A stretch of DNA of 64,000 bases. Source: Fomitopsis serialis. Lineage: Eukaryota > Basidiomycota > Agaricomycetes > Polyporales > Fomitopsidaceae. The notes under the pieces were generated by a model that made no database searches, was not told where the DNA came from, and worked only from the letters and a program-made list of their open reading frames with translations. The translations under genes were made by a program, and so were the position numbers. This document shows positions 33,617 to 46,185 of this stretch, one piece after another (within the stretch, counting starts at the first letter, position 1; the number at the start of each line of letters is the position of its first letter). The stretch lies in contig NW_025954970.1 of NCBI RefSeq assembly GCF_022376445.1, positions 434,001 to 498,000 of the forward strand, in the 5' to 3' direction.

Positions 33617-36600
33617 TGTGCATGGCTGAAGAGTGGGGAAAGGGTGCTTATGAGGGCCACAACCATCATATATAGGTGTCTGTGGCATGTGTTGCGGAAG
33701 GACAGAAGCCTATCACCCATGGGTCAGCTGCGAATCAGACTAGCGCGATGCCCGCGGGATACATCGTCCCATAACAGCGCGATGCGGCGCTTTATTTGTA
33801 TTCGAGCTGTTGAGCCCCCGCTACTAAGTCAAATTTCTGTAACATCACCGTATTTATACTGTATGGCTGTTGCGACGAGTGTATTTCAGCTCCTGCTATG
33901 CATCTGAGCAGCAACGCCAGTCGGGAAACGGAATACGCTAGACACGTCCCACTTATCAGTCCATACTGTCGTTAAGAGGGCAGACGGTGACATGCCTTTA
34001 CATGAGACGTCCGAAGCCCTTTCCGTTCCCCTTATGACATGATTCCCCGATCTAGATGATGGAATAATGCTGCTCAACATCGCGAACTGGAAGTCTCCCC
34101 AACTTCTATTGGGACCCCGTGATCAGTAGCGAAGCAGGGAACCACGATGCACCAGATGCTCCGGACGTTTGCCCCATCCTCTTGTCGAATGCTTGCAGAG
34201 GAGACGCACTGCATGTGTGGGGTCATCAAGAAAATGATATCGATGCAAGTAATACCTAACGTGGCCTACGAAATGTACAATTTAGTTTCACACTCGCTTA
34301 CTAACAACGCAGGTGGGATGACTAACCTCTTCTATATCACATCTACAGTAGTCGCCGTATTGATGTCCACTCAAAACAGAGCACGATATTTCATGGTATC
34401 AGGGTGCCGCACGAAGGAACGACGGGCATCAAAGTACATACCGGCATCTTGCTAGTGGGTTACGAGGGCAAGGGACTGCTCAGACTGTATGTGGCACAGA
34501 CATTCGAAAGCATAGACGAAGCGATGCTGCGTTGACCACCCGGTTCGCTGCCGATATCAAAAACCTTAACGCCGTACATTCATTCAAGTTAGTATTTGCC
34601 GCTGAGAACAATCGATGCACATGTCACCGCACCTTGTGGAGGTCGCTTCTGCATTCCACTCGCAATCAACATCTGACCAAAATAGCCCGCACGTCATTCC
34701 TTGCAAATTGGAGGAGCATGGAGCGACATGACAGAGCGCATTGTATTTCATCTCGTGAAGCAGACGGCGAGCTGTAATGCAACGAGACTTCTTGCAAATG
34801 TATTGAGCTCCAGCTCCTCGAAAAGCTTGTCCGGTCCCATTCTGTAACGAGGAGATGATCCGGCTCAAGCAACTAATAGGGTTCTTGGAGCTAACCTGTT
34901 GCGAGACGAACGGAGCGAAGCCATCCCAGTCAGGATTCATCAAAGAACGCACCTCGCGCTACTGGCACCGGGCGGTCCGCAGCACGTCGGAAGAGTCTGC
35001 GCAGCAAGTCCTTCGAATGACGCGTTTTCTCGAGCGCGCCGCATTCGGTCCCGAAGAGCCACATCATTGGTACGGTGGAATCCCTACGAAGCGAGTCTGC
35101 AGACTGCAGAACGTGGGCTAGTAAGCCCATGATGGACCACGGCTGGCTAAAAGAGACAAATGGTTCAAAAATAGTAGGAGCTCAATGGGAGTGCGGAGCG
35201 CGCAGTGGACTTACTCGTGGCGTCTTCACCGTGACTGTACATCATGTCAGCTGCGTTGGCATCCTACTGTTCCCTCCCGTACCGGCGGTCGGCTCATGGG
35301 CCCGGCTCTGCTCGCAGGCTCGATTGCCCTGTGTGGTGAAGTCGTGAACCTAGGATTCGTATACAAAGCATGCTCTGAAGCGATCACCTTCGTGGACGCG
35401 TTTGCAGAGCCTTCGAAACGTGCCAAAGCAGGCTTGCGGAGGTCAATGCTGCGCAAGTGAGACATGCGCATCAGAAAAATAGATTTCAGGGACGTAGGTG
35501 TGACGAATTATAGAATAGCTCACCTCCACAAGTAATTTCTGCTTGGTTCAAATCATTCAGGCAGCGCATCATGAGCCGTGCCTGCGCGCCGTCGTGATCA
35601 GTGCCGGCAACGCCATCAGCTGTATGGGTATGTATACCGATCCTGTACTATGCGGCCAAATAATAGCGGGCTATATCGATGTTTGAGCAGCATTTGAACG
35701 AGTTGCGAGTGTCGCTAACGCGCCTTGTTGTCCAAAGTACTATGGTGATCTCAGCACCCGTAGCGACGAAACGGGAGATCCAAACAAGGGACGAATGTGA
35801 CATCAACGTACTTACTGGAAAGAAGCTGTCACTGACGAGGGTTTCGGAAATATAGTACACATTCGACCCACTGGCACAGTCAATATCACGATATGTCAAC
35901 ATGAACACGATAACGTCATGACAGTAACACCGCACCTGATCTATAGCGAACGCTTGTGTATGTTGATACACCACGGGCCGAAGGCCATGCCATTCCGACT
36001 ATGCGAGCATAGTTTGACTGCGCGTCGTCGTAGATACCTGGCTAAATTGAGTGATTGCGGCGCTCGTTGAGTAATATTCAGTTGTGAGAATCTCGTACTA
36101 AGGTGCTTAATTCTTGCGTGCAGAGAGGCGGGCCGGCGGGCGAGAAAGAACCTCCTGTGAGCTGCAGAGGATTGTCGTGAGAGTCGGAGATGGCACGTGC
36201 TCAGGCAGCAGGCTACAGAACCGTAATGGGCGCCTAGCACCTGTTAGTGGTTCGCCACGGTTCCTCCTCCGTCAATTCCTCAAGCACCTTGAGTCCGGAC
36301 CCATCCTCCATCGCTCGCAATTCAACATCATTGAACAATGGCACTTCCAGTATGAAGTCCGTTTTGAGTGCACACGTATGGCCGAATGAAATCGATGGGT
36401 TGCGGAATGTTACTATGCCAGTGTACTAGGTGCGATGCTTCGACGCCGGCCTCTGCACTATCGTTCCGCGGCTCCAGCTGCAGCTCCCTGACTCAGCGTC
36501 ACTCGGCTCACAAGACATATAAGACTGGTATATGCAGACCGCGTCAACGGGCTTATTGACGCCATTCTCGGTTGAGTGGGGAACAAGTGGGGAAGTAGGA

Positions 36601-37452
36601 TTTAGAGCTAGGGTACGTCGTCTTGCTGTCGAGCACGCTTTTTCTCTTCACTGTCGCAAACCCAGCCCGACAATATACGACCATCAGAGCTTGGTGCACA
36701 TCGGCATCTGTTCAGGTGAGAAATTGCAGGAGTCGACAGTGGGGTATGGTCCGTAGGGCCTTGGTTGGCGGGGCGGTACTGACCATATTTCATTGAATAG
36801 CCCTTCTGTTAGGCCCCGTGTAGTCCTGTGCGCTCCCGGCGATACATTCCAGGGACCAACACACCGTCGACGTCTCTTGTCAACTTGAAGCTCGAAACGT
36901 TGACGCGTGACGTCCCGCGACCAACGATGGAATTTCGAGGCTACCTCGGTGTACGTAGACCTCAGTCTTGCATGACATGATGTCTCCCTACTCTTCACAT
37001 TCTGATAACGAGTTGCGTCATCAGGCTGGGTCTTCTACATGCCCTCTTTGTGAACGCTTTCTATTCTGCGGCTGGACATGCCCTTATTAGATTCAGACGA
37101 TCTAGTAGGTATCCAGAAACGCGCGAATGCAGTGCCAAAGGCGGTTCACCGTCAAAGTCAGGTTTATGTTTATGTTCATATGCATAGCACTGGTACACTT
37201 GAAGTGCTTGTTCGTCAACAATGATGCACACGTCCGAGTCGCGAGCTGACACCGGATAGATAGCGACAATTTCCAATCCTTGTCTCCGCCGCTGACATAT
37301 AATAAGGCCCTATCAATGTTGCTGACCCTGTTATCCATTCGAAATGATTTCTACAACCGAAGTGAACACATTTTTGCGATCAGTGTAGGTCGTGTTCGCT
37401 GCTCACTCCATCTATCTCATTGCTGACTCCTGTATAACTCGACGTATCTTAG
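33617..37452. other. About 3.8 kb with only a possible 7-TM fragment
   Basis: Frames at 34855-35121, 35185-35460 and 36114-36389 are open but unrecognised. The minus-strand piece at 35651-35974 is listed separately. The first exon of DUF6533 copy 4 may lie at the right end. Confidence 0.3.
35651..35974 (-). pseudogene. Possible DUF6533-like fragment
   Basis: The minus-strand frame contains LVWISRFVATGAEITIVLWT followed by TRRVSDTRNS. This resembles the transmembrane exon of the DUF6533 copies (ASVxxxVADAxVLxxTWRxTYxxxR). No flanking exons were recognised, so it may be a fragment or chance resemblance. Confidence 0.25.
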
Positions 37453-39064
37453 ACATCCGACAATCTCTGCGCCGTCGCTGCATTCAGTGAGTTTGATCCC
37501 GCTACCCCGCAGACACTTGAACCCACTGACCAGCACGTAATAGCTGTCTACTTATTTGATCGATGTATAGGATTAGAACAGGAAATCGACGTTGTTTGGA
37601 GCCGTCGGTTTTCTGTTGCCTCCGCACTCTATACCCTTTTACAAGTCGCGACCGTTCTTCAGTTCAGCTTCAGATGTGTCGAGGATTTTCTTAGCCTTGA
37701 TTGCAACGTATGCACTGTCTCGTCCGCCCCGCTTAGAGTTTAGCTAACATGCGCACATCGGGACGTGTTAGATGTATTATACATTCCGTGACACTTACAC
37801 ACTACCAAGACGAACTAACGTCAACTTGTACAGAGCATATCACATCAATATCGTCGTGATGGTCACTGAAATCCTGTACATCATTACGGTCACAAGTAAG
37901 CATACTGTTCCGCAATATCAGAACCAGTAATAACACTGACACGCCAGCCATCTCTGCTGGCCGAGTCTATGCGCTCAATTCTCAAGATAGGCTGGCTCCT
38001 GTCGTAGTTCTCATCTTGTCGCTTCTAGGAGCCGCGTACGACACAGTGAGTACTCGCGCGTGTGAAGATCATGAGGTTTGATCCGAGGATATGTACCACA
38101 CAGTTCGAAGCTATCACAGCAGAAGCAATTGAAGCTCCTGCTCCTCTCGGGTGTGTCATCGTGACCACCTCGCCGCTATATCGACCGTTTGTATCCCACA
38201 CCCTCTGTTTTGCATTGATGCTGAAGATATTCCGTAGCTGTTTGCACCTTTCATCCAGCTGCATTCTGTTGCGTCTGCTGACAATTGATTCATAGTATTC
38301 GTCGCGTCAATGGCTGCCATCACAGCTTCGGACGCCATCGTCCTTCTCGCGACCTGGCGCGAGACATATTATGTAGTACGACTTGCTCGCCGTGAACGAG
38401 TCAGCGCACCGCTGACTGTACTCTTGTGGCGAGATGGTCAGTCTGAGTCTCCATGCGTGAACTGTTCTTGAGCTGAGCTGGTGGAACGTACTTGACAGGA
38501 ACGATATATTTCGGGTAAATTTGGTAATCAATAGTGCGGTAACGCGTTAACTGTTTCGCGCCAGGCTGCTTTTCATCATCAACAGCCTCAGTATTGTGTG
38601 CTACGTGACCGGCGTAAGTACTCTATATAAGCGACGACTGTCAAGGGAGAAGCTGACAGTGTAAATAGGTCACCCTGGAGTCTGTTACTTCGCAACTGCG
38701 TTCGTCAAGTCATACTCGAGGCTGGTCTTGTCTAACGCTGACGTGGGCTCGTCTATACAGCTTCTCAACTATCGTCTTGTCGCGTTTCTTCATCAATCTA
38801 CGGGAGGTAAATCTCACCAACGCTATGACCGACACGTCTGCTAGCCAGGACACGAAGATACAGTCACAAACAGATGCGCGCTTCTCCCGAGGAATCACCG
38901 CTCTCGGAGGCTCGCTCTTGTTTGCGGAGGACAATGTGGACGGCGTGGACGACTACGGAAACCGTGGCGACAGCTTTATGGAAGAACATGAAGACCTTGA
39001 ATGTGCAACGAAGTCAGCTGTCCGAGGCGTGTCCCTTCTGACACTCGGGAGTCGGGAAACGTAG
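37453..39064 (+). CDS. DUF6533-type 7-TM protein, copy 4 (5' end not found)
   Basis: The first recognised exon begins at 37453 (SDNLCAVAAFS, donor GTGAGT). Next: AVYLFDRCIGLEQEIDVVWS and RRFSVASALYTLL ending FLSLDCN; ISAGRVYALNSQDRLAPVVV; VFVASMAAITASDAIVLLAT, followed by WRETYYVVRLARRERVS; LLFIINSLSIVCYVTG; and the terminal exon FSTIVLSRFFINLREVN, ARFSRGITALGGSLLFAEDN, stop at 39064. All exons have plausible GT and AG ends. Same family and exon order as the other copies; function unknown. The N-terminal exon, expected within about 150 bp upstream, was not identified with certainty. Confidence 0.62.
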
Positions 39065-39714
39065 ATGGTCTAGCCTCATGCAATGCCTCACACACCGGCG
39101 TTGAATCTGATAACGAGATTTGTCAATTCGAAAGTCACCTTATTTATATGTGTTAATATGCTGCTCAGATCGCACACGGTGATGCGCCACAGTTACTTGC
39201 GGCCGTGAAATGAAAATGACACTCAACACTGGGCCTGAGGCCTGACATGACATGGACACATGGGCTATCGTCCAGCGGCATCTGCATGACACGTTGGGCA
39301 TGTGCAAGCTCGCTGTGGCCCGGCGCTTCCTCGCGTCATCGCGATGACATCTACTTTCCTTCGGTTTTTGGCTCGTGTTTCTGCCCCACTGAACACGTCT
39401 CTGGACAAATGTTCATACAATATCATCTTGCGCATAATATTTGATTCACTGGGGCGTTCACGTTGAGAAGGAAGGCAGCGACGCGAACCGCCTGTACTAA
39501 TATGTACAGGCCAACCCGAAGCGGACCCACTGCGGGCATTTCGAACCCCGCCGTGGCGGTTGTGGCGTGACCTCCACGAACCCAACTTGAACGCTCCAAT
39601 CGTGTAGCGCGACGCGCACCACCTCAGGGACTCCGTGCCATAAGGATCAGACCCAGGAATCGCTACGCGTGGTCGACTTGTGTAACTGCATCTTTGGGCA
39701 GCGAGATATCCAGA
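39065..39714. other. Spacer, no gene seen
   Basis: Two short frames (39247-39444 plus, 39265-39585 minus) overlap each other without support. Confidence 0.4.
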
Positions 39715-40770
39715 ATGGCGATCGAACGAGTACCAAACCCTTCAGGTCGGTCGGCTCCCCATACGTGATGCATCTGCGCTATTGATATTGACAGCGAAGC
39801 TCTCTGATTCAGACCAGCTGATTGAGGATTCGGTCGCACTCTTCAGTTCGGTCTTCCAGACCAGTTCGTATTGCAGCTGTACTCGGTCCTCGGCCTCAAC
39901 ACCCATCCTCACGCACCACAGATACGGCTACCATTAGCCTCGTCGGTGGGGATGTGAGTCTCCTCGGCGCCATGGTACGATCAATGATCAAAGCAGCACT
40001 CGTTGCGGGCGGGGAGTACTACCCCGCACTCGACGAGAACGACTCGGATGAACTCACCGGATACGCGCTGTGGTTGCCGCCCGGTCGAGACCTGTTTGAC
40101 ACGTAGGAGAACGAGAATCCACACTTTCGTACGTGTGTGGCTAATACCAATGCGGCTGATGTCTCTTGCAGTCCGGAGCAACGTGACTTGGGCTTCAACG
40201 ACTTCATGGCGAGTCTACCGGAAGCGGGGAAGCGTATTACGAGGACGTCGTACGTGCTCGCTCGCAAAGATGTGACACTCTCGCTAACTCCCTATTAGTA
40301 CTCGAAGGAGTCCTCTACATTTGTGGACGAGTGCATGGGAGGGCCAAAGGTCAGACCGGTTATCGTGAGACCGGACGAGACGTCGACGCGACGCATGCTG
40401 TAGGGAAAGATAGACGCATGGTGGCTCCTCATCATGGTCGTTCGCCCAGAGAAGCAAAAGCAAGGCATCGGGCGCCGACTCATCGAAACGGTGAAGAAGA
40501 AGGTACGATATAGTCACAGTGTGCCTCACCTTTCCGCACAGTAACTGATTCCTGAAACCAGGCGACGGAGAAAGGGCAGACGCTTGCGTGCAGCACGACG
40601 CGGGACAACAATGTGAGTACGCCCGAGAGTCCACTGAGTGCGGTCTCACTACTGTTGCAGGTGCGGGTTTACACGTCATACGGTTTTGAGCAGAAGGGCG
40701 TGAAGAGATGCCTTCGCCGTGGGGCGAATGGCCACTGTACGTCTTTGCACTGGACACCCATTACGAGTAA
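39715..40770 (+). CDS. GNAT-family N-acetyltransferase, copy 2
   Basis: ATG at 39715 (MAIERVPNPSG, donor GTCGGT), stop at 40770 after YVFALDTHYE. Exons include DQLIEDSVALFSS; ISLVGGDVSLLGAMVRSMIK with GEYYPALDENDSDE and YALWLPPGRDLFDT; PEQRDLGFNDFMASLPEAGK; SKESSTFVDECMGGPK; and the acetyl-CoA-binding segment VVRPEKQKQGIGRRLIETVK, carrying the Q-x-x-G-x-G/A-type loop. The end is VYTSYGFEQKGVK then MPSPWGEWPLYVF. Single-base losses near 40233 (TT read as T) and near 40705 disturb the frame. It is nearly collinear with copy 1. Substrate unknown. Confidence 0.68.
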
Positions 40771-41782
40771 GCCAGAGCTTGCAGACTATCTTATGCCACG
40801 GAGCGCCAACTGCCCAAAGCATGTACATGCACTGAGCATATGCTATGATGCGGCATTCCAACATGGTCCTAGTCTTGATGGTACTCTTCCTGCAAACTTC
40901 AGTTGATGCGACACACGCGAACTCACACGGATTCACAGCTGAGTCTAACGCGATAGTCGCACGATAACGTACGCAAGTCATCTCCGCGGGGGCTGACAAG
41001 GATGGATCCCAACAATCCTTTGACGTGGGCCACAACGGACGCAGTTTGCGATGCGCAACATGTACAGTCTCCTTTCGCGATGAGGCAGATCATCGACTGT
41101 GTGGCGCGATCGCCTGCGTGACGTGATGGGCAGTTCAAACCTGCCGATGTATGGCTACGAGGCAGACAACCTCAAGTGATATCGTCGCATCGCATCGAGG
41201 GACACTGCTGTCAAGGGAACGACTGGAAGTGGTGAGCAGACCTGGTGACTATTCCCATTCATCGACGTGAGTTTCGAATTCCACCTCTAAAGCGGGCCGT
41301 CTAGTGTTTTTTTTTTTTTGCAATCGACGTGTCTCCGCTGAACAAAACAGGTCCGTTGTGCCGAAATCCGTGATTGTCTATCGGTCACTGCTTATTCAAT
41401 CAGTATATGACAGTTTTGCCATTCTCTCATTTCTCTTGAACGGTCATGGACTCCTGTGGGCTCGCTGCCAGCACATGCATTCCGGTCGGGGCACATGTGA
41501 CACTCGCGAATTCACATCCCGGTTGCGACGTGAACTGTACCAACGGGCTATATCCCGTCCAATCTCCTCCGAAGGGGCCTCATAGTGTATGGCGATCCCT
41601 ACATCATGATCTTTGCTCTCAGGATCATGAGTACAGCCCTGCCCTCATCGGGTCATTCGACCGTTGATCATGATTGTGTCTGTCAAACATTGCTCTAACC
41701 CTGAGATGTCCCCATTCGCCTCTAGGCAGGCGATATACAAAAGGCCCCCTCAGACGACTGGCTCGAGCTACGTCCGGGTAGT
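40771..41782. other. Spacer before DUF6533 copy 5, no gene seen
   Basis: Contains a T13 run at 41307-41319. A frame starting MDSCGLAASTCIPVG at 41446 has several cysteines but no signal peptide, and I do not call it. Confidence 0.35.
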
Positions 41783-43519
41783 ATGAGTGGTTCAAGTACA
41801 CAAGCATTTCTGCAGTCGCTGTGCGTCATTCTCATGATGTGTCCCTCTTGCGGTTTATTGATCTTCGTTTTGATCCATTCGCAGGGCCGAGAACAACAAC
41901 TGTGTTGTTGCTGCCTTCAGTGCGTTACATTCCCTGCGTGTAGATGCCTGGGCGTGACGACTGACACGCGGTAGCCGTTTATTTGTTCGATCGGTGCATA
42001 ACGTTCGATCAGGAGGTCAAGTACATATGGAGTCGCGGGTATTCGTTTGTCTCTGCACTCTATATCCTCCTACAATTGGCCACCATCGTGCAATTTAGCC
42101 TCCAATGTTTCCAAGATCTCGTCAGCCTAGATTGCGATGTAGGTCCTAACGGCTTTACCCCGTTTTGACTTCGATGGCTCACATGTCCCGACGTTGCGTC
42201 ACGCACTAGAGGTATCTGTCTCCATCGACACACTGGCAAGAATTATTGACTCATGACTGTCAGGGCGTATCCCGTGTTCATTGGCATGGTTGCTATTGGG
42301 GTTCTGTATAACATGATAACCGCACGTACGCCCTGTGTTCCACGAATTCAAGACCAGTACGCTGATATCATCATCAGTCATATCTGCATTGCGAGTATAC
42401 GCTCTCTATCCTCAGAACAGGCTGTGCCTATACAGTTTTCGGCTGGGGCTTGTACAGCCGATCTACTTGACCGTGGTAGTTGTCCACTGAGCGTTGTAGC
42501 AGTGCTCGAGTTGACGTGTGTATGACAGTATGAGGGTGTCACGCAAGGCCATTTCCGCCCCTTCCAGTCGGCTGTGTCGTAGCCACATTCTCGTCCTGAC
42601 CACAGCGTTCGTGATCCATTTCTGCCTGTTACGTGTGGAGATCGCTAGCATATTTTACTTCTTCACCAGATGTTCGCACTGTTTAGCTCCGTTACCGCTA
42701 CTCACGCCTAACAAGACTAGTAGTTGTCGCTGCATCAGTGGCTACTACCGCGGTCGCCGACGGAATTGTCCTCGTTGCGACCTGGCTTAAGACCTACAAA
42801 ACAATTCGATTCGCTCGCCAGCAGAATATCAATGCCCCGTTGAGCGTACTTCTGTTGCGAGATGGTGAGTCAGCTCCGCTCAATCTATGCCGCACGCTGT
42901 AACAGGGCCCGATACAGGAACAATTCACTTCGGGTAACGCGGTATTCTGTCGTGCCATGATGCATCTTGTATGCTGACAATACGATATCCACCAGGCTGC
43001 TCATCGTCCTCGCTAGCCTCAGCTTTGTGTTCTACATCACGGAGGCAGTCAGAGTTACGTTTCATTTATTGACGTAAATTGAACACGATGGGAACAGGTC
43101 TTCACGGCTTCAACTACTTCTCAGTCTCGTTCGTAATCTCGACTTCATCGCTGAGCATACTCCGTGTTCCTGCTCATCGATTGATCTGTTCAGCTTCTCT
43201 AGCATCATCCTTACGCGTTCTTCCTCGGCCTACGAGAAGTGGGCCAATCCAGCACGGCCCCTTCGAGCCGGGGCACACAGACGCAGTCGCGCTCGAACTT
43301 CGCTTCACGCAAGGAGCGGCGCGCTCGGTGGCTCTCTATCATTCGCGGGGGACAGTGATGACGACGACGGAGACGACGAGACGATATCTCGGTCGACGAA
43401 CAAGAGGACGTCGAAGATGGCTAGGAGAACACGAGAGCACGAGGAGTCCCGGGACAGTGCGCGTGCGCGCGCGAGTCGGACGCTACGCCGTAGACGATGA
43501 CTGTGGGATGTACCGCTGA
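41783..43519 (+). CDS. DUF6533-type 7-TM protein, copy 5
   Basis: ATG at 41783 (MSGSSTQAFLQSL, donor GTGCGT). Then NNNCVVAAFS; AVYLFDRCITFDQEVKYIWS, followed by RGYSFVSALYILLQLATIVQ and FQDLVSLDCDV; YPVFIGMVAIGVLYNMITA; VAASVATTAVADGIVLVATW with LKTYKTIRFARQQ; LLIVLASLSFVFYITEAV. The terminal exon starts FSSIILTR; FFLGLREVGQSS is found only after a one-base shift near 43214, where TTT appears as TT. The tail is basic, unlike the acidic tails of other copies, probably because the uncorrected frame to 43519 is the wrong one. The exon between the fourth and fifth spans is poorly preserved. Function unknown. Confidence 0.6.
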
Positions 43520-44931
43520 ACGCGCTGAAGGAAGGTGCCGGCACTTTCCTACTAGTATGTTTTCAATTCGATTCGAACTTCCCAGTTGCCACCAACTGAA
43601 CGTACCATCTGATTCTTGTCAGCGCGTTGCGTAATGCAGTACGGTCTCTCACTATCATCATCACGATCGCTTCAAGTCAAACCATCTTGATATTCATGTA
43701 ACTCTACAACAGTCTCAGGCTACAACTCGCGCGATCGTGTGTGGACGGCGGCCAGTCACCATAAGCCTTTTGTTGCTTGCTCCATAGACGGACGCTCGCG
43801 CGCGTGTAAGCACGATACGCTTGGGCCGTAGTAGACCTTGTTCTCGGCAGGAAGTAACAGTATCAGTGCCTCGACTGCTCTGCGTCGCACCAGTCCCATA
43901 CCCTGCACTCAAGCACGTCAGTCTCAGTATCTGGCGCCTATGTCGCACTACAAGCAAGCTCTTGCGGCGGGCTCAACAAATGTAGAGCACGCGCCCGTAC
44001 GCATCCGAGAGATTACCTATAGATGGTCCCATGTGCTGAGGAGGTGTAGGTGCGTGGAATCCGGCCATATCGTATGACATTCGAACTGCTCAGTCTTGTA
44101 CATCGTTGTCAATTGTACCGCCCGGCCGCAGCTTCAAAGTCGTTTGCTCGAACAACGTCAATTCACCGCGATGTGCTGTACGCGCGGCGACACGCACGCA
44201 GGGCCCGTGCTCCCGTGGACGTCGCCGTGAGTAAAGCTGCATGGAGTAATGCACCGGATTTGTATCGAGATGGCAGCGGGTCTCGCCGCAGCGAACGCAG
44301 TCGTCCGCTTTCAAAGTGCCGCAATCCACATGCACGTCCGTGAACCACTCGGGGTTCGGAACGAGGCGCAGAGCTCGGTCCGTCTATGGAGGAAGGCCGA
44401 CGGTCAGGGCGACTCCGAGTCCAAAAGGCGTAGCTCTGACCCTTGTAGCTTGTGCGACATCGGTCGTTCTTCTGCGGTTACTCGGCCTGGCGGCCTACTG
44501 TACCATCGTCGCGCACGACATCATCACGGTCTGCGAGTGGACCTCGTGCACCTCCTGGCGTGGCGTGAGGCTGGACGAATAACGTCTTCAGTTACTGGAC
44601 ATGCCTGAGGACGCGACGATCTATGTGTGAATGTGGGCATAGCCGAGGTTACACAACCCTTCAGGCCTCAGGACGTGTCTGGTAGACATCGTAATGGCAA
44701 TCAAAGCGGAGCCCGTGGGGTGATTGCGATCCAAGAGATCATGAGCAGCTACAGTACTCGAGAAGCGGATGGGGATTCGCATATTTATTGTCGCATTGTC
44801 GATGATATCCACGTCGCAACGATCGCGCATGCTATACACTAGTGCGAAGCACGGGTATCAGCAGTGGCAACATGTATGACAGATTGACGGTACATACTAG
44901 CGACTACGGTGTTCCACGGCGGCATCTCAGC
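43520..44931. other. Gap left of UstYa-like copy 2
   Basis: Around 44.1-44.6 kb both strands show short open frames, one with a hydrophobic stretch (VALTLVACATSVVLLRLLGL, plus strand). I cannot assemble a gene from them. Confidence 0.3.
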
Positions 44932-45623
44932 TCACCGCCGCACACTCGTGCTGTTCATCTCAGAATCCCCTTCCCTCAGCCAAGCCGCATACTCCGCATG
45001 GTTCGCCTCCGCCGCGTCGTACACGGCGCCCCAGTCCCTGCATACGTACGTGCCATAGAGGTCGATAGGACGTACGTGCTCCGGCGCGAGGAACGGCTCG
45101 AGCTGGAGGTCGCCCCGACAAGTGACCGCCTGGCGCAGGTAGTTCAGGCAATGCCTCGCGAGATCCGTGTGCGCCTCGTCCGCGCGGGGCGCGACCATCT
45201 CGGCGCGGGCGACGTCGAGGCAGCGGAGGGCGTGGAACATGCCGACGGTGTACGGCTGGCGGTGCGCCCCGAGGCGGACTGTGTGCGGAGTAGGAACGAC
45301 GGCGCGCCATTCGGCGGTGCCGTCGGGGGAGGAGAGGTTGAACCGTTGAGAGGCGTCGGAGGGGAGGAAGACGGAGGGGACGGGGATGGGCCACTCGGAG
45401 GGGTAGTCGGAGCCCACGAAGCCTGGGTTCCGGGTGTCGACTCTGATGAGTCTGAGTAGAACAGTGGATGATTGATGGACGTACTGAAGGCATGATCAGG
45501 CACTGGGTAGAGAGTGCGCAGCCATATGGACGTGGCTAGTTTAATGGAGAGGCTGAAGGCGACGAGGAAGAGGCTGAGGGCGGGGAGGGATGCGTGGATG
45601 CGGGCGATGAGGGAGGCGAGCAT
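44932..45623 (-). CDS. UstYa-like (DUF3328) protein, copy 2, degenerate metal motifs
   Basis: ATG at 45623 with a membrane anchor (LPALSLFLVAFSLSIKLA), then NPGFVGSDYPSEWPIPVPSV, a FHALRCLDVARAEMV segment, LARHCLNYLRQAVTCRGDLQ and DLYGTYVCRDWGAVYDAAEA, stop at 44932. No intron is needed. The two family motifs HxxHC appear here as HALRC and LARHC, each missing one histidine, so metal binding may be weakened or the protein may have another role; such variants are common in basidiomycetes. The frame slips once near 45440 (between DSSE and DTRNPGF), consistent with one missing base. GC-rich, unlike the surrounding DNA. It lies back to back with the 46.2 kb gene. Confidence 0.68.
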
Positions 45624-46185
45624 GGCGGGAGCTTGACGGGGGCGGTGGCATGCTCAAAGGGCGTGACGCCCACAAGGACCCGCATGACCTGCATGTATAT
45701 GACTCTGAGGGTCTGGACATTGGGCGACGAGCAGAGCGCTGTCGGCGCTGGACAGCGCGACGAGGGCGCGTCGGAATGGCCGGGCGGGTCTGGCGGCGTC
45801 TGCGATCAGATCAGCGGAGTAAGCCTGTTGATCGTAGATGTGATCGCGGAGACTGCTAGCCAATGGGAGGAGGCCGGAGAAGGGCATTCGCGACTGAGAT
45901 GGCGATTTGGCTCCGCGCATGTGGCTGCATTACTGGATGCAGAAGACGCCGGTGCTCGTGTCTGTCTCCTCCTCGACGTGCACGTCTCCTGGCAGGGGTC
46001 TCGCGCCAAGTCGCCATGTATCATCTTCGATGAGGCTCGGCCGTAATCTCTTGCCATACTCGCGCTTGTCTTATCTGCCAACTCCCATCTCCGCCGGGTG
46101 TCGCTGCGCGCATAGCTAAAGGGCGCGCCCCTCTGCGCTCTCGAGCCACCCCGCGCCCTCTTCCCCGACAGCCGCTGCCGCGCCC
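45624..46185. other. Divergent intergenic region between UstYa-like copy 2 and the 7-TM gene
   Basis: Holds the promoters of both neighbours. Open frames here are antisense or chance and I do not call them. Confidence 0.45.

Noticed and set aside
39480..39570. TTCGAA-containing stretch that looked like a tRNA T-arm on the minus strand
   Set aside because: No acceptor stem or anticodon arm can be folded around it.
41307..41319. T13 run considered as a retroposon poly(A) tail (minus strand)
   Set aside because: No target-site duplication or retroelement body found next to it; kept only as a note.
44842..45459. 205-codon plus-strand open frame
   Set aside because: Lies antisense to the UstYa-like gene copy 2, which has recognisable family motifs; an effect of GC-rich coding DNA.
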